From Persicaria tinctoria (taxonomy: Eukaryota > Streptophyta > Magnoliopsida > Caryophyllales > Polygonaceae): a stretch of DNA of 64,000 nucleotides. Numbering within the stretch: the first letter of the stretch is position 1; each line of letters starts with the position of its first letter. The stretch lies in contig JBANSL010000009.1 of NCBI GenBank assembly GCA_037127255.1, forward strand, positions 30,543,475-30,607,474. The letters are read 5' to 3'. Made by a program: the position numbers and the translations under genes. The notes under the pieces were generated by a model. It worked only from the letters and a program-made list of their open reading frames with translations, was not told the origin of the DNA and searched no databases. This document shows, one piece after another, positions 61,021-64,000 of this stretch.

Positions 61021-61760
61021 ACGCATATCATGGAAATTTGGCACTTTACGGACTTTTCGAATTTCAGGTTTGGTTTCTGTTTTTTTGGTCGATTATCACA
61101 ATTTCTATGTTTTACAACTACGCATATCATGGAAATTTAGCACTTGAGTTTTCCGTGATGTCATCTTGCAATCAGGGAATGACTTCCCACCGAGAAAACG
61201 AGGAAGACAATGATTCATATGGTAAATTCTTTTATACATGAAATGAACCTTCTGTTTTCTACTTGACAATTCAATAGGGTTAGGCATAGTATCCAAACCT
61301 GTTATAGTTATATATGATTATTAGGAACTTGATAGTTGTCTATTGTTATGATCCGGAACACATAAACCTTGCTATTGCAACTAGGCAGGGAAAGAGGAGA
61401 TGCTTCTATTCTGCATAATACTTGTGGAATCTAGGTATTATGACGAGTTTATGCCTTTATGGTGGTAGTGTAAAGTGCAATGAATGTCAATTTTGAAATG
61501 TATGTTAAGTGATATACACTCCAAATTAACCCACTTGATTTGCTTGTCTTATACACAATTTAGCAGGAAGAAGTGTTTGTCAAGCGGCAAACTGATCGCG
61601 AATAATTACATAAAAAGGGATGATCCAAAGATTGTTAAGGTCTTGTATACATTGCCTACCTTGACGGCTTCCTCTTTTGTTGTGGAGAGAATAATCAGGG
61701 TCTCTTGGTTGTGTATATCTTTCAAGTACCTATTCTTTGTAAAGCATTTATAAATGTTGA
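61021..61760 (+). other. CACTA interior, possible third captured piece, unrecognised
   Basis: A direct repeat ACTACGCATATCATGGAAATT is at about 61018 and 61118. An exon-like stretch lies at about 61564-61699, after TTTAGCAG and before GGTCTC, with an open frame (CLSSGKLIANNYIKRDD..). I do not recognise it in any frame. Confidence 0.35.
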
Positions 61761-62499
61761 TTTTGTATTTATTTTAATGCATATGTTCATTAAAGTACAC
61801 ATCATTTATAAATGTTGATTTTATATTGAGCAAATGGTATTGTGTGTCAACCGAAATTGTATCGGATTATAAATGAGCAGTGATGTACCTTAATAGCTAT
61901 GAAATCGAACCATTACATAAAAACGGATGCTAATATCATTATAGACATCGTCTAAATAATTTAAATCAATGTGTAACATTTATTTTACATCACAATGTTA
62001 ATATAAATTGATATCTATTGCTAACAATAACATCTTTATAAAAATTTAAAATGATGTCTTTATCTTATTAGTACATCAATTATGTACATATTTTATATGA
62101 TAGATTATTTTAAAACAATAAAAAATCACAAATTATATATATGAAATTAATATACACAAAACCAGTATAATATAAAAGATGTCTATTTTGTTTTAATACA
62201 TTGATTATTTTAAAAATAGTGATGTAAATGTAAAATTAAGGTTTGGTGTGGACATCTTCAAAATCTTTTAAATGAAACAAATGAGGCTTTAACAACAAGT
62301 GAACATGTCAAAAATAAATTTGATGGGTCGATTTATATCTATATTCAAAATAAAACAGATGTTTTAACCAAGAAAAGACATCGACTTAAAACTGATGTGA
62401 AAAAATTGATCTTTTACTACACGCACAAAGAGATCGGAATTTTTTTTAAAAGACATCTGTTGTCAGCAGATGTATAATTGGATTTTTCTAGCAGTGATT

Positions 62500-64000
62500 C
62501 CTGGTTTTGTATATGCATGAGTCATCATGATGTGGTATTCCCAACATATATTATGATGATGATCCTTAATGTGGATTTGTAGTTGTATGCCATTATGTAT
62601 CCATGCTTGGCCACCTTGTTTAGGTCTCATGTCGGACTTCGTTGTATTCATGTCATACCCCCCCATGCATGCACAACTTGATTTCATTGGTTCCCCGCAC
62701 CATTATACTAATGATTGATGAAACACATATGTCGCAAGTTACGAACTCACATGATGGTTACTCTCTCTTGGATTAGGATCATGATAGTGTGACCCTTAGC
62801 ATGTTAGTCTCACTCTTGCTACTCCTTATGCAATTATGGCCGCTAAACCATAGCATGCTTACCTCTTTATTCCCATGATATTTTCTTCTGCTTTGTGGTA
62901 TCCTCTCGTGGTTCCCTGAATATATGACCTGATATTTTTTGCATGTACCGTTTAGATATTTGCATGGATCTGTAACTGTCTATCATCCTATCCATGCCTA
63001 GCTATCTTGCTTTAGACCCATGTTATACTCCGCTATATGCCTGTCATGCTTCTATGTCATTACGGTGTGGCTTATTTGACTCTTTGCAAACTGTTGTGCT
63101 AATCGAATGAACGTATGTACGAATCATGAGTTAATATCATATTTTCACATATAAATGACACTCGAATGCTAGGGTGAGTCTATTCGAAGTACCTTGATTG
63201 TATTCATGTTTGATATGTTCCGGTCCTATATGGCTTATGAATTCCAATATGACTCACTGAGTAGTAAATTGTCAAGCTTGCTTAATCATGTGAATATGAC
63301 TGTCCCATGATGTGACAGTTGTTGTACCGTTTCATGTACTCCTATGACGGTTCGTTCATAGCATGATTTATAATCTATCGTCCGTGATGTTCTCTTGTTC
63401 ACTCTGTAAAGATACACATGCCTTACCATGTATCGCTAGCATCATGTAGGATCACAATATGACTTGAAATATCCTTGTGATAAATACGTGCCCTGGTTGT
63501 ATACTGTCAATCTATACCTATGTACTTGCATGCTTTATATCTATGTGAAGTCGTGCTTGCCTTAAGCTCATGTTGTCGTTTCCGCCATATTCCCCCCTTG
63601 TCCTCATATGGTCACGTTACGATTGGTTGACCCCTTAAATGCATTCGTGCTAGTTGCCAAATGAACATGTAACCTATGTTGCATAGCTGTTGTGAGCTAA
63701 ATCTGCCATGTTTTACACTAAAGTTTATATCGATTTCTGCATACATTTCATTCATTTGGGCTAAGATAGTATAGAATCTATGTAGTTTACGTTTATTTGC
63801 CAAATTATGGAATCTACACCAGTTGCTGGTTAATTCGCAGAATTCGAGGCATTTTACAGCAATTCTACAGAAGGTCGGAAAAACTCAGAAATCCGCTACA
63901 GAAGTCCAAGGTCAAAGAAGCAGCGGAACCAGTCGAATCGAGCCGAGAACCCAGGCTAGTCAATCTCGAGTAGCTCTTACTCGATCTCGACGAGCATGTC
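62500..64000 (+). other. LTR retrotransposon leader, right part (to window end)
   Basis: It continues the DNA broken by the CACTA element. It has no homology to gag or pol that I can see, and carries many CATG, TTCATG and ATGACC words and near-repeats of the DNA at 57000-57460 (for example ATATATGACCTGA at 57422 and 62920). A more coding-like purine-rich stretch at about 63830-64000 may be the approach to gag. Confidence 0.55.

Larger units (their letters stand above)
57464..62496. mobile_element. Gene-capturing CACTA element (non-autonomous), 5033 bp
   Basis: The ends are CACTACTAGAATA and TTTTTCTAGCAGTG (inverted CACTGCTAGAAAAA), flanked by a 3-base duplication ATT (57461-57463 and 62497-62499), diagnostic of CACTA elements. 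Both subterminal zones carry many short ACATCAG, GATGTTA and CGATGTC words (for example 57515-57610 and 62330-62480). There is no transposase. Instead the interior has exon-and-intron pieces of at least two cellular genes (58885-60362 and 60718-61020). It sits in the leader of the LTR retrotransposon and so is younger than that. Confidence 0.95.

Noticed and set aside
60950..61241. 101-codon plus-strand open frame as a gene
   Set aside because: It reads the calcineurin B-like piece in the wrong frame; the homologous frame gives AQRLLQLVDGWNF.
57464..62496. Helitron as the carrier of the captured genes
   Set aside because: Clear CACTA inverted ends with a 3-base target duplication; no TC/CTRR ends at the boundaries.

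Overview
This is nuclear DNA of a flowering plant, almost certainly a eudicot. It holds two intact, intron-rich, typically plant genes, and the rest is a dense layer of nested plant transposons of six or more kinds, AT-rich intergenic DNA and microsatellites. Species cannot be fixed from the sequence.

Only two genes look functional, both on the minus strand. One is the 26S proteasome base subunit RPN1 (9417-18009, 25 exons; the joined exons give an unbroken frame of 889 residues). The other is a PLP-dependent aminotransferase of the tyrosine/nicotianamine aminotransferase family (33698-37477, 7 exons, 418 residues, all key residues present). A truncated, frameshifted copy of the aminotransferase first exon lies just downstream of it (31690-31939), a relic of tandem duplication.

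Layout. 1-1459: end of a decayed Ty1/copia element and the start of its 3' LTR. About 1460-7870: a TIR-bounded element carrying a multi-exon piece of a GBA2-type glucosylceramidase gene, a tetraspanin exon on the other strand, a 42-bp minisatellite and a tRNA-like unit. 9417-18009: RPN1. 18287-25540: a minus-strand LINE with 16-bp target duplications, a degenerate ORF1, and an ORF2 whose reverse transcriptase core has been cleanly deleted. About 25581-31386: a Mutator-like element (MULE) with long TIRs and a transposase remnant, itself split by a 1.8-kb LTR-like insertion. 32512-33492: a 1-kb foldback element with a 9-bp target duplication. 33698-37477: aminotransferase. 37478-41172: intergenic DNA with a Stowaway MITE, telomere-like repeats and a long ATT microsatellite. 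41173-44003: a tRNA-like unit split by a 2.76-kb solo LTR. 45020-45089: a third tRNA-like unit. 47253-47806: a small hAT element. 49131-49836: a minus-strand LTR. 53198-64000: 5' LTR, primer-binding site and leader of a large LTR retrotransposon, inserted in an inverted relative and itself hit by a 5-kb CACTA element (57464-62496) carrying pieces of a PSK SIMULATOR-like gene and a calcineurin-B-like gene.

The two working genes have unrelated jobs (protein degradation; amino-acid metabolism). Most of the novelty is in the mobile DNA: two independent gene-capturing elements, the in-frame LINE deletion, and a family of three tRNA-like units that share a 6-base anticodon loop of variable sequence.
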